64,000 nt of DNA, taken from positions 30,170,756 to 30,234,755 of the forward strand of contig OZ026834.1 in NCBI GenBank assembly GCA_964023205.1. The letters are read 5' to 3'. Positions 24,132-35,500 of the stretch are shown in pieces; the first letter of the stretch is position 1, and each line of letters starts with the position of its first letter. Position numbers and translations under genes: made by a program. The notes below the pieces were generated by a model that was given only the letters and a program-made list of their open reading frames with translations, made no database searches and was not told the DNA's origin. Source of the stretch: Lutraria lutraria. Taxonomy: Eukaryota > Mollusca > Bivalvia > Venerida > Mactridae.

Positions 24132-25822
24132 GTAAGTTTCCTTCACTTTATCATGCTTCCAAGACTTATCTAAACACAAACTGTGTCCCTTGCGAAATAA
24201 ATATATATTTCCTCTTTCAAATCAATGGCTTAATTTAATAACAACAGGATTTTGCGCACCATTTTGTCTGAGTTACAGCTCGACTGCTTCGAGGGAAATA
24301 TTTATATCTATAGTATGTTGGAAAACAGATTAAAAGGTCGATCATTCTGTGATAAAGACTATGTGTTATAAATTATCATTATTGATTGCCTAAATGCATT
24401 CTGTTAGTCATAATAGCTGTTTGAAAACGAGCCGAGTTTGGACTAATTTAGTAGATTTGGTATTTCTCTTCCTTAATATTGTTGTAACGTTTCACCAAGC
24501 AAACGTGTTGATGCTTAATCAATACTAATACTTTAATGCGTTTGGTTTTGAGCCATCCTTGCATGTTACGTTTTTACGCAACATTATCCAAATCTTGACA
24601 GAAAAAATCTGCATCACATAGAATACAACAACTTCAAACAGTACTGTGCAAACTGCAAACGGACCTACGCTCTATAGTCACAGACCATCAAGTTAAAACT
24701 ATTTTCGTCTGGCAAACTTGATTAATACCATAGATAACCATAGATACACTTGTTTGAACAAGTCCAATAACTACAGATAGCGGACAACAAACATAGTTTT
24801 CAGACCTGCCGAAATGATTGCAGACTATTTTCCAAGCACGCATGTGTTCAATAGCACTCAACAGCAAACGAAATTCCGTATGCATTTTAGAACAGCTTTG
24901 CTTTCTTGTCTATTGATTCGATATGGAATTCAAATCAAATTGATCGGCAGGTTAAAAGCAGACGGTTTGTGTACTATCGTCAATAAGCAGAAACGGTCGC
25001 TTAAAACCTGTATCAGCGAAACTTGCGATGTATTTAATCACCGTTCATTGATTACTGTTCAATAGTTCAACGCATTATTATTTTAATCATCGGGGCACTG
25101 CACTACATTCCCTTACATGATGTCTTTTGCTAGGTTATCGTGAAGGTTATTCGATGGCATTCTGAAGTTGTTCGTCTGCTGTCTAGCGCAGGATTCAATA
25201 ATCACTGAGCGATTGCATACTCGTATCGTATGCAAAATGGTATAATGCCTAGTTAAATGTAATGACAAATATGTTGTATTTCTAAGTTCAGAGCTATTGT
25301 CGTTGAAGCTGAATTTAATGAATTCTTAAAGTTTGTTGTTATCCGTAACAATCAGCTGACCGAACGCAGACATTTTTACATGACAAGATAATCAATAGAA
25401 ATAGAAGACGCTACAATCGGCATTGTTTTGTTTTCTAGTACAATCGCACTCTGTTCCTCTTACATATTAGAACCGCTATCATGGATAAGCATGACCCACT
25501 TCAATGCTTATCTAATATAAAAAAACGAGAGGTCGTTTAAGACTGAAGCCAATTTGATTTGCTAATATATATTTTGTACGAAGGAACTGGTGTACTGTGG
25601 AGTGATGGATACACAATTGGTCTCCGCTCATAATTTAAGCAATCGCCCGTTTCGTCTCAGTGAGAGCGAAACAGAATCTGAGAGCAAATGACCTAGATTG
25701 CATTATCATCAATAAAAAGGAATACATTTGCCGAATACATTTAGTTCTTACATAAATAGATCAAATCCTTACTTGTATACTACTACATGCAATATATATT
25801 ATACAATGTACATTATACATAC
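24132..25822. other. No supported gene
   Basis: A minus-strand open frame (24688-24885) has one hydrophobic stretch but no splice sites that join it to the candidate gene at 25.8-26.9 kb in an obvious way. If that gene is real, its remaining exons should lie in or beyond this interval. Confidence 0.3.
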
Positions 25823-26869
25823 CACAAAACAGGGACCAAATAAAAAAAATGACTAAAATAATGAATATTGATGATACCTGAGTTGTAAAGAGAAATATTG
25901 TAAAGAAACATGCTATGACCATATACGTCTTCCACGGCCACAACCAGATCAATGGTCGGCTTGTCTTGGATACCCAAATGATTTGGAACAAAAGAAAATC
26001 ACATTATTGTACCTAGTATACAAAATACTAGCTTTCATTCACGGAATGCCCCCTTAGGATAGCTTTGGTCAGTATTGGATATCTTAGTGACAAAAGTTCA
26101 ATAAGCCAACTTTTTAATAGTGCATTTGATAGACATGTGCAGCCAAAAAGATTTGATAATTATGTCCAATATAAAAGTTGTATTCTAATAGACATTAAAG
26201 ATTCAGCGAAATGAACTTTGTTTCGAAATGGAAATATAATTATTGCATTTCTAAGATATGTTTAGTGTTCATCAGTGTTCAAACAAGTACAAAAAAGTTA
26301 TAAAAAGCAAATGATGTTGTTGTACTTCTTCAAAGATCGACTGCCAAACAGCGGTTCGCTATTGGTTACCAGAGTGACTCAATAAACGTGGAGGAACCTT
26401 CTAATCATCTCAGATCTGACGTACATGTAAAATTGATATTGCTAAGTGAAACCAATAAATGTTACTTTACTTACCGTTAGATCTTCAACCATTCGTTCAT
26501 ACACGATGTTAATGCTGTTTGAAGCATCTACAGAAGGAATCCATGTATTTTTATAGCCATTGACACCGTCCGTTACAGATGCTGTTCGTTCTAACTGATT
26601 TTGTTCTTGCTGGAACATCGATATAATGGATGTTAACATCGGTAATAAAAGAATCTGTACATCATTTTGTACATGTGTTTTCTCTCCAAATAAAATGTCG
26701 ACAGTAATAAAATTTGGTAATAGTGACGATGTGATACGAATGAATCAGAATGTATGGCGCGTAAACACGTACTTTCCCGCCAATTCCACAAATCGGTTGA
26801 GAAGAACTTGGTACTAAAAAAGTTAACCTCTTTAGCGTCACCACAAGAAGTGTGTACTGGTTCTTTCAT
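25823..26869 (-). CDS. Candidate membrane-protein gene, first three coding exons
   Basis: Three minus-strand exons join in phase 0. Exon 1 (26869-26828) starts ATG with AACA before it and encodes MKEPVHTSCGDAKE, with donor GAG|GTTAAC. Exon 2 (26609-26475) has acceptor GATGTTCCAG, 45 codons beginning QEQNQLERTASV and ending YERMVEDLT, and a strong donor ACG|GTAAGT. Exon 3 starts at 25964 after ATCCAAG and encodes TSRPLIWLWPWKTY, then a long hydrophobic run from YMVIACFFTIFLF. It ends either at 25878 (CAG|GTATCA, phase 0) or, after more hydrophobic residues (SIFIILVIFFIWSLFC), at 25823 (GTG|GTATGT, phase 1). The prediction is a ~60-residue polar N-terminus followed by one or two membrane segments. 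I do not recognise the family. The 3' remainder is not identified, and the weak exon 1 donor limits confidence. Confidence 0.38.
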
Positions 26870-26988
26870 TGTTTCAACGACAGGGAGAAATTTGTCTATT
26901 GCATATTCCAGTACAATTTAAATATTAATTTAGTTGAAAGAAATGGTTTCACCAAAAGCACCCGCCCTCTCTCTGGACCGGTTCTGAA

Positions 26989-27028
26989 ATGACCGATGCT
27001 GTGGAATGGGCTGCTAAACAAATAACAG
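26989..27028 (+). CDS. Possible first coding exon, divergent from the minus-strand candidate
   Basis: ATG at 26989 opens a 13-codon frame (MTDAVEWAAKQIT) ending at a good donor (ACAG|GTAAAC). It starts only 120 bp from the minus-strand ATG at 26869, which would make a head-to-head pair sharing a promoter. It does not join in phase directly to the frame at 27756, so an intermediate exon would be needed. Weak on its own. Confidence 0.18.
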
Positions 27029-27755
27029 GTAAACAAAACAATCATAAGCCAAAGGCGCCATTAATACACACTGAATGTTGCATACGCCTCCTCTAATTTA
27101 TCTCTTTTAGCTTGGAATGCCAATCCAATACCGGGAGAATTTCTTTTTTCAATTCTTAACTTTTTATGTTTTCTCATGAATAAATTTACAATAAAACGCT
27201 GTCTTATTTATATGAATTTAACATTTATTTGCATAACTATTGATTAAGCGATTAATGTCTGAATTAAGTCTTGCATATTCTACCAAACTAAATGGCTCAA
27301 AACATGCAAGGTGAATATTGATGAAGTCTTAATGAATCTAACAAAACATATCCTTACCCTTTGTTCTCTTAAGTCAGGGGTTATGAATTAACTGACCGTT
27401 TAAATGACTACCAAAATGTATAAATGCTTAAAATTTTAAAGTCCCATTTGCTTTTTGCTGTAGAAAAATATATGCAAAAACATTTAATTGCTGATATTAT
27501 CCCAAGATAATTATTACCGACGAAACAAGCCTCTTTTCGTCTGAAAACACTCATTTCACTGTGATTTTTGCTTTTGTAAACTTGAAATATGTAGAGCGCG
27601 TGACGTCACTTGACTACCTTTTCATAGCATGCACCTTTCTCATTGATATTGTAATCCACTTCGCTTGATTTTACCAAGGAATGTATTGGTAGATTTCATA
27701 ACGGTACTGTGCAGGTATTGTTTTGTGAAAAAAAGCAGTTGAATACCCTTTTCAG

Positions 27756-28050
27756 TCCTCCAAGAGACCCGGGCTTTATCCCTCATCTACTTCGCAATGT
27801 CTTCCACCACAGCGCCTTCTCTCTTAGGGCTAATACGAATCGAAATGGATATTTCGTGGGAGTAACAATCATGTCTATCATGAACATAACTCTGTTTTTC
27901 TTAGATTTATATTGGACAGTAATCTATATCGTAAAACTAACAAAAGAGCCCCTTTACAATGTTAACTATAAAGCTAAGGCGAAAATGGTCGAGGAATTCC
28001 AATTTTATAAAAGAAAGAGAAATGACTTTTACTGTGAGTTTGAAGTTTAG
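27756..28050 (+). CDS. Candidate terminal exon of an unrecognised membrane protein
   Basis: After an acceptor-like CCCTTTTCAG, an open frame of 97 whole codons runs to TAG at 28050. It begins PPRDPGFIPHLLRNVFHHSA and contains a hydrophobic segment (VGVTIMSIMNITLFFLDLYW). It ends with a basic/aromatic tail (YKRKRNDFYCEFEV). A single membrane span with an aromatic LYW exit and a cytoplasmic basic tail is loosely reminiscent of TLC-domain proteins, but I would not name a family. Upstream exons have not been found. Confidence 0.3.
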
Positions 28051-28777
28051 TCGATATATTAAGAGTAGTTAATACAGCAACAAGGAGACTTTTCCCTTCA
28101 TTTCCTAGTGTAATTTACGAGATGCGGTGAGGGAAATTGTAAATGTTTATTGTGATATGGATAGGGAATTAAAACCATGAATATCGGGATACCAGGCATC
28201 GTAAGTACAGGACTTGAGTAAAACCCATCAATTAAGTAAATATTCTCTCGGAATAATTGCTTGTAACTTTCAATATGTGTGCAGTATGCGTTAAGAAAAT
28301 ACATCTTGATAGATTATGGGGAGACTGCTAGTTTTGCGTTTGAAAGCATCATCGATTGCTATTGTTTTATCTGCTTTTTACAATTTGTTGATATATCTAA
28401 AGTGAATTGAAAGCTATGTCAATTCAAGGATAACGTAAGGGTTAATAATCAATAAATGAAAAGCCTGAATGAAGTTTTGAAGTTTGTCAATTGAACTAAC
28501 TGATATAGGTTCAAATTTAATTTACTGTTCATTAAATATTGCTAAAGCACGTGGGCTTCACAATAAATATTAGATTTATATGCACCTAAGTCAAAGCTTG
28601 CACATCTAAATCAATCATTCGAGTGAAGTGGTTTCTGTGTGTCAACTATTGACATTAATCTGACGGATTATGGTTCTTTTACAATAACATTTGTACAAGA
28701 AACACTACCATATTTCACTTTAACATTGTCAACACCAACGACAACATATTCAATGACAGGAAGGATTTGAAACAGCA

Positions 28778-28910
28778 ACAACAAAACAACAATAGTAACA
28801 TAATTAGCCGTTGTATTAATAGTAACAACACCAACAACAATAGTAACATAATCAGCATCTGTATTAATAGTATCACCAACACTACACCACCAACAACAAT
28901 AGAATTTCAT
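28778..28910 (+). repeat. AAC-rich imperfect minisatellite
   Basis: About 2.3 copies of a ~50 bp unit containing AACAACAATAGTAACATAAT and TGTATTAATAGTA lie here. Open frames on both strands (Asn/Ser-rich on +, Val/Thr-rich on -) derive from it. Confidence 0.7.
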
Positions 28911-29407
28911 GTTATTTTATTCATAAGTATTATGGCAACATCGCCAGATGCAGCATCACCAAAAAAAATCAATAAAAAACAGCAATAAGACTTATAATCA
29001 CATACATGAAACATCAACTGCAACAATAATGTGGCTGATGGTGAAGGAGAAATGAATGCTTCATATGATGATGATGATAATGACAATAATCATCTTGTCG
29101 TTGTTATTGATTGGTTGAAGAAAAAGACCAGAAATATTCATAAAAAGATGTTGAGCTAGGCCATATTGGTCGATGTAGTGGCAGTTAAATTCTGACAAAA
29201 ATATAACAATTGATTTAGACGGAAAGCGATCTTCATTCTAGGTCGTCTATATTTCTGACATCGTAATTTTTTAAAATAACACAGGATGAACAAATAAAAT
29301 TTAAAAAAAAAATGTTTATTTTCGTTTATTGATGTTTTATCAAATGCTCGATGATTTATTTCATATGTTGCACTATCAACTAATTCATTAGGGTTATCTA
29401 ATTTCAG
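28911..29407. other. Immediate upstream flank of the sodium channel first coding exon
   Basis: AT-rich, containing a short GATGAT run near 29062. It ends in a polypyrimidine-poor but usable acceptor GGTTATCTAATTTCAG at 29407. No TATA-type promoter is evident, so transcription probably starts further upstream. Confidence 0.35.
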
Positions 29408-29537
29408 AGTTGCACAGCGGACTATGGGAAGCGCAATGGGTGACGTTGAAGGTCAAGAATTTACACCATTCGTTCCTTTCACTCTCGATTCTCTTTTCAA
29501 TATCGAAAAGAAAATCGCAGAGGAAAAGGCAGCCAAG
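29408..29537 (+). CDS. Nav coding exon 1 (coding from 29424)
   Basis: The acceptor at 29406-29407 leaves 16 nt of 5' UTR before ATG 29424. The start context (ACTATGG) has A at -3 and G at +4. It codes 38 residues, including [20 protein letters not shown], the conserved family N-terminus, and ends AAG|GTAAGA in phase 0. A second in-frame ATG follows four codons later (29436). Confidence 0.9.
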
Positions 29538-32500
29538 GTAAGAAACTTTCTCCCATTGACTGATATTTTTTATTTCATTTGTATGGTGTCCTGTTGCTAT
29601 CGCCTTCTAGATGCTATACTAGTTCATACTCCTTGTTCAAACACTATTCGGAACCCCTTGGTCAATAACAAGCGATATTTACGTAGGTTAAGCTATGACA
29701 TTGCAAAAACGAAAACATAAAACAGCGTTACATTATGAATCTGAAGAAACAGTCATGTTATCGTAGAATAATGCAAACGTGAGTCACTAAATTATACTTT
29801 CTAGACCATTGTGTTGACGCATAAATCAGCCGTTAGATGAGTTTTATTGTTGGTGGAATTTTGGAAAGGGGTAGTATTTTGGAGGAAGGTTTAAAAGTTT
29901 TTTTCGTGAAGTCATTTTCATGCATATAATTATGCGGAATATCTATTTCTCAATGTTCTGATGTTGATTTGAGCGAGGAATTCCGAATACTTTCGAACAA
30001 GTCTTTTAATAACTTTATTATTTTAACATGTCGCTTATTAGGGAGAGCATTATTAGTTGATTATACATGTATTTTGCAATTGTAATACATAGTTAAAAGT
30101 CTAACACTTTAATTGTTTGACTAATTTACTAAGTTTGACTAATTGTTCGGATGGAATTTTCCATGTGATGAAAGTAAAACAATTATAGATGATATAATTC
30201 TCAGTGTATTCTGGCATTTGAAAGGCACACATAATGTGTAAACATAGCTTTAGAATAGTAAGGAAATCTGTTTTGATAAACGTGATATAACTAGGTATAA
30301 CTTGATTCCTCTTTAAGTTCTATATAATCTTGGAATACTTTTATACTTTGTTTTAATTGCCGCATCTCAATCCTAAGGAATGTTAACTTACATGATATTT
30401 CAACTATTATGCAGTACCTATAGTGTGTACTTGTGTATTCCTTGGTGGCAGTACAACAATAAGATATTAAAAACACCCTCACTTTTCATGATTAAAAAGT
30501 CGAATATTTGAACACATATTATATTTTTTGACATTTCTTGCTGTTTTATGAAAGCGTTTTTGAAGTTAAAACAATTTAAAATGTAATAATTTGAGCGGTA
30601 ATTCTATTTAGGGCCTCCCATAAAAAATGTTACTTTGCACTTCCGTGGCCAAAATTTTTACACGTGGGTTGGAAGTTATGTACTAGGCCCTTATGTTTTT
30701 GTGGTCGGCATTGTAATTATTTTTGTACATAAATGTACGAAATGCTCGAATAAAGAACGAAAACGATTTGTTGTCAAAATCCCTAAAGTAACATTTCGGA
30801 CGGGGTATGCTTTGAATCAGCCTGTCGCTAAACAGTTACTGCAAAGCATTAAGTTTTAAGGATTGTTTTACTTTGGCAATTTCTCAGTTTCGCGTGAAAG
30901 TAAATGATTTCCTTAAATTCATCCTTCTCATAAATCAGTTACTTCGATCAGTTATCAACATGAAGCCTAGTATTCTTGCTTATACTTGAACACTTTTACA
31001 CGTCCAGCACAGTGCTGAAATTTAGTAGGAACAATTTAGGTCGCGGCCGTGGTCCAGTGGTTAGTATGTTGGAGTTTTGGTTTTGAATCTCGGTCGCGGC
31101 TGGCATTTGAATTATAGTTATTGTTAATTGATGATTCTTATAATGGTGAATGACATAAGATTGTATTGCTTTTCTCTCCATAATGAATTCCGTTCATTTT
31201 GGAGCACTTTTTTATTTCTGAGAATTCAGTATACAGTATTAGCCTATATAGGAAAGCCAGGCTGTGTGACAGTGTTGTTCTATGTTGTTTCTTATTCGTA
31301 CATTCGTTGAATAAGGAAAAGTTGTGTTCAAACTATTTTAGTATCGTTTTGTGACATAAATTACATTTTGTGTGAAAATGTTTTTCAAATAAGATTGAAT
31401 TATGACATAGTTTGAATTTTGAAATTTACATTGTCATTTTCTTAGATAGCGCAGTTTTCATGTTTTAACTAGGGACTGCTCTAAAGATTAATTATAATAT
31501 TTACTAAAAATCGGCCATTTTTTATCCATGTATAGCATAACTTTATATGTTACATTTACAGGGTATCTTGTTAATTTCTGATGTTGTATATTATATTGTG
31601 AAAGATTTTCTTTTAGGAGGAAGAGCTTATGAAGTTGGTAAGACGTCCCTTACGTTACGTCACGTGACCCTCTAGTCACAACACGTGACAATGGGGTAAA
31701 ATGTGTGTGTGACAAATTTATGCAAACAAAATCCGATGTTTTTTTATTATTATTTTGATGCTGTTGCTTGGTTCAATTCAAGTTCACGTGTTCATATTTT
31801 AACCTCCATATCTGATAAATATAAAAAATAAACTAGAAAATTAATATCCTAACGTTTGCCATTCACACACATAAAGTATCTTTTCATTGCGAAAACGTTA
31901 TACAATTATACACCCCTGAACTACATTATATACTGCGTTGATGAATATAACCATCCCATGTTGTTATGAAATATGAATATATATCCCCAAGCTTTCTTAG
32001 AAAAATAGTGTTACATTTTACAAAGTTAAAGACATAATATTTTAATTAAAGTTGACATTTTCATCATTGTTTTTTAGTTTTACATCACGCCACAGATTCA
32101 AAATTATTGTATATATGTGAAATGTATATTTTTATCCTTGAATAGGTAGCAAACGTTTTTCTGTTGCAACCCTATCTTTTCAATTTACAGTTCAATTTTG
32201 TAGAAATAATTACATGATGCTATTTAACAAGTAATAAAGTAAATCGAGCATCGGTTGAATAAAGTTTTTCCATAAACGAAATAATTAACAAAATATAAAC
32301 GAAATTTTTTTGTAAATATATTTTTCTTACAATACACAAACGAATGAACATGATCAAGAGACACTAATTAACATTTTCAAACTTTACAATATATTTCAAC
32401 ATTTTGTATTTTGATATAGTCATGATTAAAAATGAAACTTCAATTTTGAATACCAGGAAAAAAGGATTTACGGAAGTCTGTAAATAAATGTATTTTATCA

Positions 32501-35500
32501 ATATAAATATTATCTTATTCATTAAAAAGGGTGTTAAGTAGCCTTGAGGGACCTGTAGATTTGATGTGCATTATTTGATTTATTGGTAGGAAGTAAAAAT
32601 TTAAAGTGCATGCCGTTATTTACATCAACCACATCTTGTGTGTGTTTTTGCTATCGATTAGATGTTTTATTTAATCAATTCAGTATGTTTTTGTCTATAC
32701 GTTTCGGTTTATACTGATTTGATGTAAAGCCCTAATGTATTATCAGTTATCTCCCTTACTTTATTAAGTTTTATAAATATGTTTAATTAGTTGATTATTG
32801 AAAACCTATTATCTAGCCTAGGTGGATGACTATGAAAACCTAACTAGAAATATTAAAATGGTTAAAAAGGTTCTTTCTATTGAAATGGTCGCTTATTGAT
32901 ATTTAACAGAATTTCTACTATACAAAACTTCAGTATTGTTTTCATGATTGTGTTCCCTGGGTAATAAGTACATTGTGTAATTATGAACAAGCCTGGGTGA
33001 TTGTTAATGAAGTTTACACGATGCTGTATATTCAAGTCGACGTAACGGACTTTTATTCTTTGTGATCCTGAATTAAGTGAATAGAATGGAACATTTACCA
33101 TAACGGTTGCGTGTTGAAAAACAATCAATTTGTTGCTTGTCTTTGTATACTGGCCTCTTGCAGCACATTAAATGACAGAAGCCGAGAATAAGCCCAGTAC
33201 TCCACCAGCCGGGAGGGTTTTAAGTGGAGAAAATGCGTCTAATAGTTATCGACGGCAATAAAAAAATATCCAGGCAAATTTTGTTATGCAAATTATACAT
33301 GTCCTTGTCAGTTGTATTATCAGCAAACTGAATTTCGAGCAAATGCATCGTTCTACCTCACCGCTTGTCACAGTCTTTACCAACAGCCTCACTGAGCTTT
33401 AAAGTAAATTGTTTGTTGTTAAGACAATTTCCACACTTTGCAAAATCCATTAGTGTAAAAAATGGAGGTTTAATGTCTGTTGCACTTACTACACGATATG
33501 ATGCAAACAACATTTCCAATGAATATTTTGATTAATTCGGTGTTTCTTTTGCTGATATTAAAGTTTGTCGATAATAGACACGTATCTAGGAATAGAAGTT
33601 CATTTGTTATTCAAATTACAATGTGATAATTTCTTTTTTATAAAAATGAATGGTGATGAATTAATGTATGTTTTGCAAATACTTCTGTACGTGTTGCATT
33701 TTACAATGATTGGTTCCTATTAATCGATTCAATATTTCATCAATTGGTTCCCGTTTTTCAGGCCGCTGAAGAGGCTGCCGCAGATTCTGATGACGACAAT
33801 GAACCTGGACATCCAGAAGAGCCTCTAAAACCCAATCCAAAATTAGCAGTTGGCAAAAAACTGCCGCCAAAGTTAGAGGATTACTTTCTTCCTGAACATG
33901 TCGGTCGACCACTTGAAGACATTGACGAATACTACCAAAACAAAAAGGTACGTGTCGCATGCTTATACCAGTACTTTGAGAACGATATAAGAACTTGTTA
34001 CAGTAAATTATTCGATTCCCTAAAATTTATCATACCACTGTCTGTCAAAAGAGGTCTGATAGAAGCATTCGGTGCCCTTTTCTTAAAAAGATCCTAAATA
34101 GAGAACGAATTATACATTATCCCTTGTTCTGACTGGCGCAAACGAAATGATATTTCTGATGAAACTTGGGTAAGTTACTTGAAGAAAATTTCAGAACTAA
34201 ACGGTTGGACAAACCGTATACAATATTAGAAGTTCTCAACATAATAGACATAAGACGCCTAAGTTACAATATATTTATAATTGACAACCGATAAACATGC
34301 ATAATGTGATAAGCTTCAACATATTTAACGGCCAGTTTCTCTAATTTCAGACATTTTGTGTCATTGGTAAAGATAAGAATATTTACAGATTCAGCGCGAC
34401 AAAAGGCTTCTTCTTACTCAGTCCATTCAACATTTTACGTCGATTGGCCCTTTATATACTTGTTCATCCATATCCTTTTTCATATGATGACGTATGTGTG
34501 ACACATTATGACGTCATAATGTTACATATCGTAATATTTTAAAAAATACTTTGAGTGATATTATTATGTATGTCTGTTGCATTTAGATGTTAAAGATTCA
34601 GATTAATGTGCCGAACTGAGGACAAAAGCATATGAAAAGTCTACCTATTGGCGTTAAAGCTGCATTTTCTCTCCTAACGAATGTCAATATTGTACTGCAT
34701 AGCTATTTCGTAATTTGTATCTATTATTTTTTCATAATGGGACTGCTTTTTGTGGAATGTTGAATTTTCCGGAATGCGGATTGTCTTCGCTTATTCTTCA
34801 ATATTGTAATAATTGCTCATCTTTTGCCCGAATGTGTGTTTTGTGAACGTCTGTATACAGTTTAAGAAATACATCCGGGATGTCAACAAAAGAGACACTT
34901 GTCCTTCATGACATTGACTAAAGAGGCTACATCTTAAATCACGTGCGCTCCTTTTGTTGATTAATGCTTCACTCGATATTGTTGTTAGTTTACAGTATTT
35001 CTGCTGAGGAGTACGGACTGAAAAGTCAGACAGACTAGTTACGTCAAGTATTAAACCTAACTATTCTTGTTTTTGAAGCTCTTAATTCATTTTTCAAAAG
35101 TTCTTAACAGTCTGACCTATCCACAAGCATCTTTACTCTCTTTGGGCATTCTGATAGATTTACATTGTATTGAATTTATTCCAGCATTTCTGTTAAAATG
35201 GTCGAACTGTGTTTGCTCGCATTCTCGTTTTTGCAATGTCCACATCTCTAAACAATTAGTTCATGTTTCGTCATGATACTTTTCAATTATTTTTCTGTGA
35301 GACTGGTTGAAGGATACTTTTTCTCTTTGCGTAGGCAAGTCGACGATATTTTCCAATTTTTATAAAAAAAAACAAAACATTCTCTGTTAATGCTCCTTAA
35401 CCTTTTGCACTATGTTTAGTCTTTTAGTAATTTTGACTATCGTAGTCAATTGTATATTCATGACTTTTTCGGACACACCTGGTGGCCAAGTCACAGAGTA

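Noticed and set aside
34470..34491. Alternative GT donor GAC|GTATGT extending the S1-proximal exon by PYPFSYDD
   Set aside because: It leaves no acceptor that joins to S1 in frame and inserts residues absent from the family; the AT-AC junction restores the expected HPLF sequence.
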